From assembly GCF_003672135.1 (NCBI RefSeq), contig NC_039513.1:6014833-6078832 (forward strand): a DNA stretch of 64,000 nucleotides, read 5' to 3'. Position 1 is the stretch's first letter. Each line of letters opens with the position of its first letter. Both the position numbers and the translations under genes were made by a program. Origin of the DNA: Ooceraea biroi (lineage: Eukaryota; Arthropoda; Insecta; Hymenoptera; Formicidae). The notes beneath the pieces are model-generated. The model had not been told where the DNA came from, did not search any database, and saw nothing but the letters and a program-made list of their open reading frames with translations. This document shows positions 23,632-36,724 of this stretch, one piece after another.

Positions 23632-26232
23632 TCCGGCGGAGAAACGCTCGTGCGCGTAATAGAGTTCTCGGTAGCTAAGTCTAACGGGTTCGCAAATAAA
23701 TAAACGACAGGCAGCGCGAGAGAATATACGGTGCCGGAAGCGCGATAACAGAGGAGACCGTGTCGATGCATTCCCCTCGCTCAGCGAATTGAGATATGGT
23801 CAAGCGTGATAGCGCCCGTCTCCAATAAAACAACGAGGCACGAGAAAACAGAGACACGGTCTATACGGTGTCCTGAAATTCCCCGCGCGGCCAGTTTCTC
23901 AGCGACCAACGTGCAATTTTCCGTACTGGAAACTTCCGCGCGGAATTCCACCCGGCACAAAATTTACGTTCGGTCGATTTGCTTGCTTTCCGAGCGCAAC
24001 GCAATGTAATTGCACTTAAATAAAAAACTACGTTGCACACGAAGACACATAGCATGCATATGATATAAGATGCGAAAGGTGCATCCTCATTGTGCGGACC
24101 ATCTGTGATCCCGAGAGCTGCATACGCTGCAAGACTCGCAGCATCCAGTGTCGAGTTGACCCGTGAGATTCTATCGGTAGCGATCCTCCCGGGTGTTCCG
24201 TTAAACGACCTCGGGGCTCCCGACGTACAAAGGAGGTGATTTTCGATTCTCGCACACGTGGAATTTCATTATCTTCCCGGGGGAATCGGGGACCCGGAGC
24301 CTAAGCCTGCTGTCGGCTTTTACACGCGTGTCGCACGCGCGTTTGTTCTTTTCGCTTCGCGCGTCTCTAACGTCTTTACGGAACAACAATATCCCGGCAT
24401 CGAGATCGCGTTACTCGTTCTTTATTAGCATATCAAAGCCGCTTCTCGCAGTAATTGGCACGGTTCTCGGGGTAGTCGTACACGTCAACCCTTTAACTCG
24501 TTTTACCCAGTTAACCCGCCGTCAGAGTACTCGATGTAAAATCGGTCAAGATAATTCTGACATCGCTGCATCATGAAAGATGAATTGAGCCGATAACCAC
24601 CGAAATTTGCGACGGAATGCATCATTTCATGATTTTGTGGTACGCGTTAACTAACAGTTATCTGAATAATATAAAGTTTTGTCGCTCTTAATGTTCTTTT
24701 ATAATTATCATTCAGAGAAGAGAGAAAAGAGAGGGAGAGTGTTCACGCTATAAAAAAACACGCCGATGCTGTATCTATTTCGGTATTGGACTCACGCGGG
24801 CGAGTGACACGTATCCCAGCCCGCGTTTCTCGCTCTGTTACGAATCCATGAGATGCCATGTCCACTTACGTATTCAAGCTGATCGTATTTTTGCGATGGT
24901 CGGCCGATCAAAAATACTCTCATATATTTTGCGGACAGGCGTGAGCCGTGACGAGGGCAAACTACCAAAGAGGGCGTGTATCCGAGGCACGAGACCGTCG
25001 GTTCATTCACCAAAAATTGGCGCTTCTCCAATTAGCTGACAAACCTCTCGTTTCCTCGTACAAAGCGAGGACGCGCGCGCCCGCAAAGTCGTCTATTTTC
25101 GGATTCGGTAGTTCCTCTCTCTACGTTACGAAATCGCTCCGCGACCATCTGCTTTCGAATGTCGTTTCTGAAAGAGATAACGTGCCGAATAATCATCCGA
25201 GACGATTTTTCTAGTAAACATAGATGCTTCATTCACGCAAGCATTGTGGTGGGAATTTAACTCGGATTTAAATACTTGTGGAGTATGATAAAAAGTATTC
25301 AGCGTCTTTAAAACGCAAGAAATATTGAAGAAATCCTGAGAAGATTGATATGTCCAATTATTGTACGTAAATTATTCAACAGTTTTCGTCAGTAGCATTA
25401 TGTGAAAACTAAATGCTGGTGAAAGATATCTTCCTGTTAATAAAAAGAGAGTTTCAAAGATTGAAGCATACGCTTCGCAATGCTTACTTTAGCATTCAAA
25501 CTATCAAACTTCTTCTCGTAGCAATGTTGCATGTTAATTTGCATGCGAGAAAGCGTACAATGATACATCGACGTGGTACAACAGATGCGCCACGATGCAT
25601 TTTGCATGGGAAAAGTGACCGGCAAGTAGGTAAAAACAAAGTTATGCACGATTGCAGTCTATAGACTCTTTCCTGCCACAGAGCATTAATAAATCTCTGT
25701 TTAAAAAAAAAGGCGCGATAGGTGGATTCTCCACGTCGCTTGCACAAAGACTGGTCGATATTCGCGCTTTATAAATGTAAGAGAAAGTTTCGACGCGGGG
25801 GCAATGTTTAACCCCCTTCGGGACTCGAGCGTTTCGTTGCGCTACGTTCGCCGAAGGCAGAACGTGCAAGAATAGCAAGTTCATCGTCAAGTCTGATCGA
25901 CAATTTTCAACGCGTCACCGTGAGCTCCCGTCCACTTCCCCCTTCTCTCGTGGCGGAGGAAGAGCTGCATTGAGATTACCGCCGTTTTATCGACCGCCAG
26001 ACGTTGGCGACACGGCCAAAATTATCCGAAATAAAATATCGCATCCTGCGCGCTGTTACCGCGTGCGAGTCGTTGAACCCGCCGCCCAGACCGCGCGCGG
26101 ACCAGATCGCTTAAACGCGCGATAATTCTTATCCGCGAGATATCGCGAGACGCGAGTTTGCTGGCAATGCCGGCATAAATCCTGTCCATTAAGAGCAGCG
26201 ACAGATACGTAAATACGAGGACCGTTTTCACC

Positions 26233-26258
26233 GGGGTGGGGGGAGGAAGGGTGCGGGG
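26233..26258 (+). repeat. Plus-strand G-quadruplex motif
   Basis: Four G-runs of three or more (26233-26236, 26238-26243, 26249-26251, 26255-26258) are separated by loops of 1, 5 and 3 bases. This satisfies the standard G4 pattern. Confidence 0.65.
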
Positions 26259-28088
26259 AAGGACGGACGGATAAGGACGGCGAGATGTAAGAGGGTGAAA
26301 CGCGAAGAGGGTGTCGAAGATACGCCGGGCATGCGCATCGCCGCCCAGCAACCGGCAAATCAAATATTAACACCGCGGCTTTATGCCGTTGCCACCGACA
26401 TGCCGTCAACCGATGGCACGGTTCGTGCTTCACAGCGGGATGGATTAACTGTGCGACGTGCGTTCCATCGCCTCAAAATAACATATGTGCCGCGGGAGCA
26501 TTTATAATTCCGCAACCCTGCGTTACATCGAGGAGGAATCGTGCAAATTGTCCCCGAGCAATTTTTTCGCTCCATTCCGATCGTGAATAATTTTCGTCAC
26601 GATATCTCCTACATTGAGACACATAAATGGAATAATATTAAAGATGAAGTGAAAAACAGTAAAAATGCGAAGCTATAAATAAATTTAACGGATTATCTGT
26701 TCAATTATTGAGAGGACCGCTCTAGACTGCTAAATGCTTTACGGAAAAATCGCATTTGAAAGCTAAATATTACGTGAACCCGTCTGATACCGTACGAGTG
26801 ATACCGTCGATAATGCATTCACGTCTCGCCGGGGAATCAATTTCTCCTTATTTATCGAGGGAATCAAAAGTGCGATCGGGCCGTCGATCTTCGTCGGCGC
26901 GGTGGTGGTTCAGCGAGTCTTTTAAAAGTTTCGTGCCGACGAAAATCCGGCGGAAGACAATCGTCGTGCGCGCTTTCCGGGATAAGACGAAGCGCACCGA
27001 CGAAAACAGACTGACAGGCTGTTGGGGGAGCGAAACTTTTCAACTAATGGCGGTTCTCCCCGTTCTTCTCGGGGTAGTTAAAGCTTGTCTCGCGAGCGCG
27101 CGCGTATATCTCGCGTCTCCCTTCTCTCGTCTCGGCACGGTTTTCGCATAGATAGTAAAACGCTAACACCCGCTCGTTAGAACCCCGTTCAAACCGGCCG
27201 CAACCGCAATATGACTTTTTCTTAGCACTCGTTTGTCGACAATAACTCATAATGCTGGTGTTAGATACTTTCTCTCGGTCGCCACAAATGACTTGACGCT
27301 ACCAGAAAGTGACGCGATCACCGACTTGATTTACGATCGATTCGAACAGGGTGCTCTATAAATAACTCGCAGACACGGCTTACTCGTTAATACTCTATCA
27401 AAAATGTCCAAATATTCACGCAAATCGTATTGAAATATAAATCGTGTTGATCTCTCGTGCGATTTACTTTATTTATGATATTATGCTTTCCGGAGGTGAC
27501 GACTTTTATGTGAAATTAAAAACGCTATATGCAAATTTGCCGGCAATCCATTGCGGTGCTGTATCGCCCGAAGCTGTTTCGCTTCAATGAGCTTCGACAT
27601 CAGCTCTCTCGATGTCGTAGGTTTTTAAAGACGACCGGTTTTGGAAACAAACGTCTCTATCACGACATTTCCCTAATCTCGAAGTGGAGAAAACGCGCGC
27701 TGTATCACGACACGTTAATTTCGTTTTTATCATTTGTTGGGTCATTAAGCCACGCACTCGTTTTGTCCTCATCAACGAAAGATGCATTTTTAAATGGCGT
27801 CTTATAGACGCTTATGTATTCAGCATTACACGCGATCAAATTCCTGATGTCCACCGTGTTTACGACGACCGAGCACGGTCACACTATCCAAAAGTATGAC
27901 AAAAGCATAATGCGAAGAAATTTTGCATACTCACCAGAGGCCGTTTTGGCGGCGTCACGATGGGCTGAAACAAAAAAGAGAACGCGTCTACGTGAGAATC
28001 GTTTGTCACTTACGGCCGCGACAGTAGCGAAAAATTAAAAATGTCCAGGGTAATTGGAAGAAATTAGTTTCGGAAATAAAATTCTCTC

Positions 28089-28103
28089 GGGGGGGGGGGG
28101 GGG
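28089..28103. repeat. Homopolymer G15
   Basis: Fifteen consecutive G. Length is likely to vary between individuals and may be misassembled. Confidence 0.85.
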
Positions 28104-29779
28104 CAGTGTGGGGCGCAACGTAAAATTCCAGTGAGAAAACTGGGCGGCTGCGGACGGAACGCGCGGCGCGCCGGACTAAAATCCACCACACATATTATGT
28201 GAAAGTACTGTAATTTAACAGCGTACGGTGAATTCCTGGAAACAATTTCCGAGGCAAAGCCGGTAGCCGCTCATAAAATACAGCGAGAAAATGCCACGAA
28301 TTAGCGGGGGGAATTTACAACAAAGCGCAGAAATTATTGGAAAGCGTCGTGCCCCCGTCTTTCTCGCTCCTTTCGTTTCGTACTTTCTCTGGGGGCTCGC
28401 ACGCGAGAGTCGTCGCATACGGTATGCGCTTAGCTCGTAATGCACGCCGAACCACGCAATGGTTGCAAGCATTCGAACGGTCGTGTTGTTTCAGCTAATT
28501 CGAATAAATTCAGATATTTTCGATCCGCCAGATAGTTCAACATTTTACGTCGAATAAACAGTTGCTTTAATTGGTAAATGTATAATAAACACTTCTGTTA
28601 TGTCTCTCTCGATTTGTGATAAAATATGGTGATATCACGTTGCCTAAACTTGCTCGCTGTTGATAATACTTAATTAGATTAATAATCTAGCATTAATTTG
28701 CAAATATCTACTATTTACAAGCGTTCTTCGCTTCCAGATAATTTAATAATATTCTCCACACAGTGCGCTTCAACGCTCGTTTATCTATTCTGCATATATG
28801 CTTAGCGTAAGCGTGAGTCTTTCTGTATTTTGGAAAGCACCATCGTGAAGAATCAGCCGAAAGCCGGCCAGCTTGAATTAGCAAAGTGGAGCAACGCCAT
28901 TGTTTCGTAATCTCTCGCATGGAACGAGTCACAAGCTGTAAAAGCGAGCCCGCCCCGTAGAGACGATCGTTCGCTCACGCTGGTTCTCTAGTGCTAAAAA
29001 GGAATGAGAAAGATCCCTTACGCGAATCGTAAAAGCGTGAAAGAACCGGAGCCGGCATTTAAAATTTGCAAACGGTAAAGAACTCTTTCAATGCACCCTC
29101 AAAGGTGGATTTCATACGGTGTTCGCGGAGCGTCGCCTCCTTTGCTTTTCCGCCGGATGACGTGACTAACTTTTAAACGGCGGCTCTTTCCACTTCCAAC
29201 GTGAAGTAGCAACGAGAATCGTCTGTACTATGTAGACACTTTGTGTTAAACTCCTGTTCATTTAGAATCTCGATCCACAGCGAAACGCAACTGGATCAAA
29301 TCAAACTTGTCGTCATTAATCAATTACAGTTCGATAAAGCGGTACAGTAAATTATAATAAATTAAAACAGCAATATCAAAAAGTTTAAACGTATCTTTTA
29401 ATATGTATGAGCGCTGACTGGTTTGACTCTTGATGCGATTTATTACAAAAATACGCCATTCTTGATTATGCATGTATATGCTGATCAATGTGTAGTAATT
29501 TTTACACAATTTGTATATTACATTTTCCATTTACGAACACGCCTACTTTACCCTGAAAAAGTTAGCAGCGATGTATAAATTTCGAACATTGGAACGTCAT
29601 GGACCGACCACGGGCGCGAATCAATGATGCATTTATATTTATTTATGCGATTTCCCATTTTCCATGTGACACGTATGTCCGAAACCGTGACATTTGGTCG
29701 TGAGGTCATCGCATATGCACGTTGCTCGCGGAATATTAAATGCTGTCAGAGTGCCGGATTGTTTATTTATTCAAGCTGC

Positions 29780-29799
29780 GCACACGCACACACACACAT
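29780..29799. repeat. (CA)n microsatellite
   Basis: Dinucleotide repeat interrupted once by CG. Confidence 0.7.
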
Positions 29800-30454
29800 A
29801 CTTCCATAGTATATTACTATATTTGGTCGCTCCTCATCGGTGAGGGGGATGGTAATCGGAGCATCTATTAAGACAGTCAGGAAGATTATTTACGAGAGCG
29901 CGCACATCTGAACTCGCGCATTTCCAATCGCGGGCATCGGCGCTCGATCGAACGGAAAATACGTCGAAATTCTATTACTCGGACCCGATACATGCGAATT
30001 ACCGAAAGCTGTAAATGTGAAATTCGGAGAAATTGCGTCGCTGCAGCCCCGTATTTTATCGATACCAGACTCTGATTCTATTATGGACTGTACGGGAAAA
30101 AATGCATACTTTGATAACACGTATATCGTGCGGAGTAATAAAAATGTAAAATACGGAAGCCATGAAAAACAGATCGGCGAAGCAGTAAAAACGACGAAAC
30201 TCGCAAAAAGGAAAAGAAAAAAAATATAAATAAATGCTTCTCCGTAAAATATGATATCGGCTTATGATTTCGCGTCTGCACGACATAGGGAATGAAGGGA
30301 GAGAGATACGTCAAAGGATAATAACTTTTTCCATCTTTTATCAGAGCCGTGGATCTTCTCGACCTAGCTGCATCGAAATTTATTAGCTTGCCGGAGGCGC
30401 GTCACTAAATCGTGAGTTATCGCGGCGCTGTTATCTTTATCGACGACGAATGTT

Positions 30455-30471
30455 GACGACGACGATGATGA

Positions 30472-30520
<49 letters not shown>
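30455..30520. repeat. (GAC)n trinucleotide array, 22 units
   Basis: This is an uninterrupted triplet register of GAC with three GAT and one GGC variants. In one minus-strand frame it encodes a run of valine inside an unremarkable frame, so coding use is unlikely. Confidence 0.85.
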
Positions 30521-31210
30521 ACCAATACGAGTCGAGAATTGGGACAATGACCTCGCGCTCACTCGAAACAAAGAGCGAGCGTGACTATGGCACTGATGCC
30601 CGGCCAGCGGCCTCTGTGCTTTTACGCGTGGCGCAAGGTTCTCCCGGACACGAACGTGACGTGTGTATGCACTCTCTATTTTGTCTTCGTTCTTAAACGG
30701 CGAAACACGTCGAAAAAACCGATGTACAAGGCGCGGGATGTACGGGCATACGGGGAAGGCACACGGCAATTCCGCTAATACAACTCGGTTCCAAGTGGTA
30801 ATGCCGTCGCAACCAGACATTGGATGTCTCCTAGCTAGCGTGATGTCCGGGTCGGCCGGTCGGTCGTTTTGTCGTTTCGCGCGAAACTCGGTGCAATAAT
30901 CGCACGCGGAATCCACCGGTGTTCCGTGTGACGCTGTAATTTCGCCGCTTATAATTTATGCGACACCGCGCAATTTCAGCGAGGTCCGCGGGTGCGTGGG
31001 TGTACGCACCGATTGCAGCACGCGCGATGAATTATTACGCGCGACGCATCGACGGCGCATCTGCGACACGCCTGTGACATAGCGGGGAAACCCGCGGAAA
31101 TAAAAGGGGAAGAGACACAACTGTATCGAATTCTCTCGTCTTTTACGTTGGCGAACCCGAGCCACGTTATTCCATCGTGCCGGGCAAATTCAACAGTCGA
31201 CGATTATATA

Positions 31211-31238
31211 ACGACGACAATGACGACGACGACGACGA
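31211..31238. repeat. (ACG)n trinucleotide repeat
   Basis: A short ACG/GAC run with one ATG variant, similar in motif to the larger array about 700 bases upstream. Confidence 0.75.
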
Positions 31239-32727
31239 AATTTCGGGGGAAAAAAAAGAACCGTTGCCGCGCGAACGCGCTGGCTTTTGGCGCGGCACGA
31301 AAGGACACGATTAACGGTTCTCTGGTGCATTGTGTCGCCCTCGGTGCCGCGGGATCCTTGCCACAGCCCGCAGGAGGGACGGTGCGGAAGACATTAAATT
31401 TTCACCGCGGTCGTACCCGCGGCCAGGAAATATGCTTTAAATGGCGATAACTATAAATAAGGGGGACGCGTGTTAATTCTTTAGAGAGCCATAGCGCTTC
31501 GCGGACGCGAATTTCCTTTCTCGTCGTACGTAAGTTGACTCAATTTCGATTTCCAGCCTAGTTCACTCCATTAGATCAAATGGAGATAAAGCTGCCTATG
31601 CGCCGGCAATGCGAGATATCATGCAACGCGGCTATTCTTTCCTCCAGAGGAAATCGATGGCGCAGGTATTGCATCATATTCGAAAACGAACATTCGGACG
31701 ATTATCTTATCAACACTCGGATTGTAATCGATTTGTAATCTTTTGCAAAACAGAATCTAATAGTAATCGTTGCAAGAGCTTTCTTCTTCCCACAAACGGC
31801 CAGTTCAATTAATAATGTAAATTTAATTTATTTCAGCCAACTCGTGCTACATTTCACGACATCAAATACGGCCTACTTTAAAAGATGATGCTGTTTGCTA
31901 GCTTCGCCTCTATCTAATCCTCTTTGCCTTCCTTCGCTCCCGATCGTTCGCCCGCGACGAGAGAAACGAGCGCGCGGAGATCTCGCACGTTCGACGATAA
32001 GTGCACCGCCAAATGCACTCCGGCACTACGCCCGTCGATATCTTCTCGCGAATTCGATTGATTTATTGCCGACGGTGCCGAGCAAACAGGCGCCTTCCCG
32101 CCCAAGATTCCAGCCGCTTTTTCCTACAGCGATAATTAATTGCGCCTGCACTCCTGTTGCACCTTTATTTGTACAGAAAGTTCCAAACGACGCGCGAATT
32201 CCCTCCACCGGAAATGTTACATTGCAGTACGAACGGCAGAATTTATGCACTTCCGCTATTCCTTTGCATCAACCCGAATTTTATTTACGAAGCGCTCATA
32301 GAAAAACATTGACGATATATTTATCTCATTTATTTATCTCTTATCTTATACAAAGAAAGAATAGTTAGAAATTATATATCTTGAAAAATTAAAAACATAG
32401 TTGAGAGTAAACCTGATGTATCTTTAGTTAGAAAAAAGATTAGATTGTCTAATTTCTAATTACTATTCATTGACTAATTAATTCGTAAACACAGTTATCA
32501 AGCTTCACATGCACAGCTCACTGGAAAATATCGCATGGAAACGCATGTAGAGAGAAAAATCTAAAGAATTTTCAACGCGATAGTAGAAGCTAGAGAAGGC
32601 TACTCTTTTGCAAACTGTTGTTTGTCCAAAATGCGAACGAAGACGAGGACCAGGCGACGAAACCGCAGACGTAACTCTTATTTCGCCGCTTCCGCCCTAA
32701 ATCGTCGTCGACTGTCTCCGTTTTCCT

Positions 32728-32750
32728 CGGTATATATATATATATATATA

Positions 32751-32789
<39 letters not shown>

Positions 32790-32813
32790 CGCGCGCACAC
32801 ACACACACACACA
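32728..32813. repeat. Composite microsatellite (TA)10-(GT)14-(GC)8-(AC)8
   Basis: A perfect 26-bp palindrome, CGG-(TA)10-CCG (32728-32753), runs into (GT)n to 32780, (GC)n at 32781-32796 and (AC)n at 32797-32813. The GT-GC-AC portion is itself an inverted repeat around the GC core. The whole tract is alternating purine-pyrimidine apart from the CGG/CCG joints. Frames crossing it are repeat translations only. Confidence 0.9.
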
Positions 32814-35800
32814 ACCAATATCGATGCACGACACGAATAAAGAAAACGAATTTCTAGAAAACACCTTCCTGTGTGCATGCGTTACAGCAGTGCAGCAGTT
32901 GAGATCATCCCCCCTTAGCAGATGTGGCTCGGTGTGAAGGATCGTCACAAAATAAACGCTTGAACAAACAATCAACGTGGCAACGTGTCCTCCACGAACA
33001 AAATTGAAATTCAAGTTTACGAGTTTATTGCTCCACACATCGACTGCTCTCAACGCCTCTCGTCGTGGTGCAAAAGCTGCGCGATTGAGGTAATTGTCAT
33101 CAGCCCGACGCTGGACGTGTCATTACGGGGGTATCGAAAAACAGTTTAGAAAAGCCGACGCGCCATTCATTTTGTCGCCTTGGGGACGCGCCGCACCGCC
33201 AGATAATCGAGGTGATAAATTTCACCGGGACACGTTGTATACATCCCACGTGTGCATGAAGCCTGCCGCATATCGTTCGAAAAACAATCAATCTACCCCG
33301 AAGCTGGCCGGACAGGCTTCGTGGACCGTAGTCGCGATTTCACCCGGTCGTCCGCCGAAAGCCAGACGACAGTCCCGGATGATTGCGACCGGCCGCGTTC
33401 TCCACCCTTCCACTATATTCATTCTTTGCCGTATTCATATTCCGGACACACCGACGACACTGGATGTCCGTCTTTTCTGCTATTGTCTGGAAGTCTTACG
33501 GCTGGCGTCGCCGACGTAAATCTTGACCCTAGCTTAACCGACGCTTCGACCATTTCTATAGCTGCACGGAGGCGAACAGATAGATAAAGTATCATAACAT
33601 TCGATGCATAATTCATTATTTTATGTCAGGTTATTGACAACAATTCTATTGTTATTAATATGCTCAATACATAAGGATTATCTCTCGAGAACAAGCTTTC
33701 AAATATATTTGGTCAAGAGAAATATCACGATTTTTTGCGAGGACAATAGACGGCGTCGGATAAATTTTACATCTCGGAACATTTCGAACATTCATCGTGA
33801 TGGCTTCCCGCTATTGCACGCTTGTGCACAGTACACTTTTGTATTTTGTCCCAGAAGTTCGGCGGGCCGGTATAATCGCGCAGGGTGAAAAGGCGAGCCA
33901 GCGGTGTCGAATTTTATGGCCGCGCCGAGATGAAAGTCCGGAAACTCGTGGAAATCGGATGCTCTTTATTTCTCCGACGACGGTGTGTCTCCGTCGAGAG
34001 AGCGCAGCTGCGCGCTTGCTACCCGGACGCAGAGGCCTCGTTTTTCAATATCTTCGCGCAACCCCTTCGACATGAAATAGAAAGCGCCTATTGACTCGGG
34101 CCAATCGCCCGTAACGTAAACACCGATAATGATCGGAGCGTTTCAGTCCGTGCACCGAAGCAAAGCCGATGAATGAGTGCACGCTCCTTCCTCCACCTCG
34201 TGCATCGTCGGTCGAATAATTTAGGAGCGCAAGTTATATCGTCACTACGTTGGGGGATCGATATCGCCCTGCCTCTGATCTGTCTCTGATAATTGATGGT
34301 ACGCAACGCCAAAAGAAATAGAATATAACGTTAAGCAGAATATAATCGGCAAGTAATATAATTTCCCACGATAAAATTAATAATCGTTGTTAATTATTGG
34401 CAAAATACACGGGCGAAAGCGATTAAAGAAACCAAAATTGACAATATAATGTATATATAGAAACAGGCACAACATTTTATCCAGTTTTACCCAATAGCGT
34501 ATCAACCAAAATAAAAACTATGCGATCACGAGACCTGCGTTTACGTTGCCTCTTCTAATAGCAAACAAATCTAGAGGGATTAACATGTAACTGTAGCACG
34601 TAGAAACATTTCCTGCTCGGAACAAGGAAATTCCTAAATCCATCTCGGAGATCCAGCAAAAGGATAATGTACAATAACCCTCCCTCGACGCGGCATCTGG
34701 AGAAGCATCCCCCGGGATACGATTTGCCCAAACTGCGTCTGGAATATGGCGCCGGCTTGTCTCGCTTAAACACGGTTGGACTTTCAATCGGGTAAACAAG
34801 CGGATGGTACTTAATTTCGATCCCCCTTGAATTTACCGCCGGTCAAACGAGTTCGCGGGCATTTAGGCTCTTCGTCTTTCTGGACGCAGCGTGGCGCGCG
34901 AAGCTTAGCCCGAAACTTCCGGCCCTCGTAAGCCGCCGGAGGTAGAGCCACGAAAGTTCGGCCAGATATTACACTGGCAGTGATTAATTGCGAGCTTTGA
35001 AGTTTAACTCGGCGATCGCCGGGGTAACACGCCTGTCCGGTTTCGTATTGTTGTTGCGTTGGGCCACTCTCTGCCAAGCCATCCTCCATCCTCTCGCGTG
35101 CTCTAACGAGCCCGGAGCTCGGGATTAGACCCGTACGAGCACTTTGCACCGATTCGATTAAGTGCGCTACGTCGGAAGTGTTCCATTACCGGAGAACACG
35201 CTTTCTTTTTTAAATTCAGCAGAGGCGCGTATCGACCTACGGCCAACGAGGTAATAGAGAAGATAACATCGATCGCTGATGAATCAAACTCGAGAAAAGA
35301 CGACAAAAACCACGAGACGAAACAACTAAACGAATAAAGACTAAAATATCAGTATAAACTTATATATACATATATCGTGGCGTCTTTTTATTATAAAACT
35401 TTGTATAAAGCTCTAGCTCATTTGCAGGTAATTTCACATCCATCGAATTTTCAAAATTTAAATTATCTTAAAGCCATTTTATTTCACATACATATATCTA
35501 TACATACATCTTACACGTTCTTTCCGTAAAAGAATTGGACACACAATTGGAGTTAGACGAGCACGTTAGTCCGTCGAGCGAGAGCAGAAGAGTTATGCTG
35601 CGAGCAGCCGGATGTCGCCGAGAGAAACATCTTGTAACCAATTAAAAGAGCAGGCGGCTTCTACGAAAGCGAGCTTTTCTAAGAACCCCATTTTCTCGCA
35701 CGTACAACGCATGTATCTATCTTTAGCGCTTTTTGTCGTGTCCAAAAAAACGTGACTCGTCGTACGTGTGCATGCTGCGCGATGAGCGAAGCCGCAGATC

Positions 35801-36689
35801 GATACGATTCTAGGAGCCAACCCCGTTCGCCGGACAATATCGACGGGTTCGTCATTAAAGTCTAGCCACGGTACGAGCAGCTCCAGGCAATTTCGGAGGC
35901 ATCGAGTTTCGTAATATCGCGCGGAATCGCCTTCGGAAAGATCAAAGCTGGACTCTCACAAATACGAGCCACGTGACGGATCCTCGCGCGATCGTGTCTA
36001 TTTACTTGAAATTTCAGCTTCGTTACGTCAATTTTCTCGCGTCTCCGTTCTCAAAAGTAATAAGAGATACATGGTTTCAAAATAAAATCGTCATAAATGA
36101 ATCAAAGTTAACCAATATCGATGAATTCCATTCGCAGAGACGCGTACGCGTGAAGCGAGCACACTCGTAATTCACTCGGATGCACCTGCCGCGAACAGAT
36201 GCTCCGACTTGTTAATTAAATACGATAAAACACCGTGAAGAAATTCCACGGGAAAACATGGGAGGGCTCGCACTTTGGCGAATGAGGTAGGGATGCATGC
36301 ACGCGATCGATGCACCGCGAAAAACCCTTTCTTCTCTAGGATTCATTCCGCGAGTCGTAATTGCGCACCGTGACGGGCTATCAAGATAACCGACCACTAC
36401 CACACTCAGCACGCGATTATTTCACGGGCAAATAATCGCACGTACATTTCCCAAGGAGCGTTCCCCCCCTCGTCCACCTGCCACGGAGGGATGCCCGATT
36501 CATTCTCCTCGTCGTTCCGGTTCTCGCACGGAATTTAACGAAAGGAACAGAAAATCGCGGCTTTGTTGTCGTTTCCCCTCCGCTTCTCGAGCCAGAGATA
36601 CACATCATCGAAGGCTGAATGCGTAAAGAGCCAACAGCCGAAAATGCCTCGGCTCCTCCTCTCATTAACGAAGGAAGCCAGCGTGACTG

Positions 36690-36724
36690 GCGACGGCGGC
36701 GACGATGATGACGCCGACGACGAT
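36690..36724. repeat. Imperfect GAC/GGC/GAT triplet tract
   Basis: Degenerate trinucleotide repeat on the plus strand. Its acidic Asp-run translation is of the kind such repeats always give and is not evidence of a gene. Confidence 0.6.

Larger units (their letters stand above)
21920..28088. other. Gene-less stretch
   Basis: CpG-rich blocks alternate with AT-rich patches (23040-23300, 24600-24720, 25230-25480). Items noted are a CCAG tandem (23611-23631) and a G-quadruplex motif (26233-26258). No frame on either strand resembles a known protein. Confidence 0.55.
28104..32727. other. Gene-less stretch with trinucleotide repeats
   Basis: No gene supported. AT-rich patches occur at 28500-28700, 29320-29530 and 32290-32500. 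It contains a CA repeat (29780-29799), a long GAC array (30455-30520) and a shorter ACG run (31211-31238). The frame at 31895-32368 (157 codons, plus) is unrecognised and has no supporting context. Confidence 0.55.

Noticed and set aside
31895..32368. 157-codon plus-strand frame
   Set aside because: Ser/Pro/Arg-rich text with no recognised motif. Its end runs into AT-rich sequence where stops are frequent. Length is not unusual for CpG-rich DNA.
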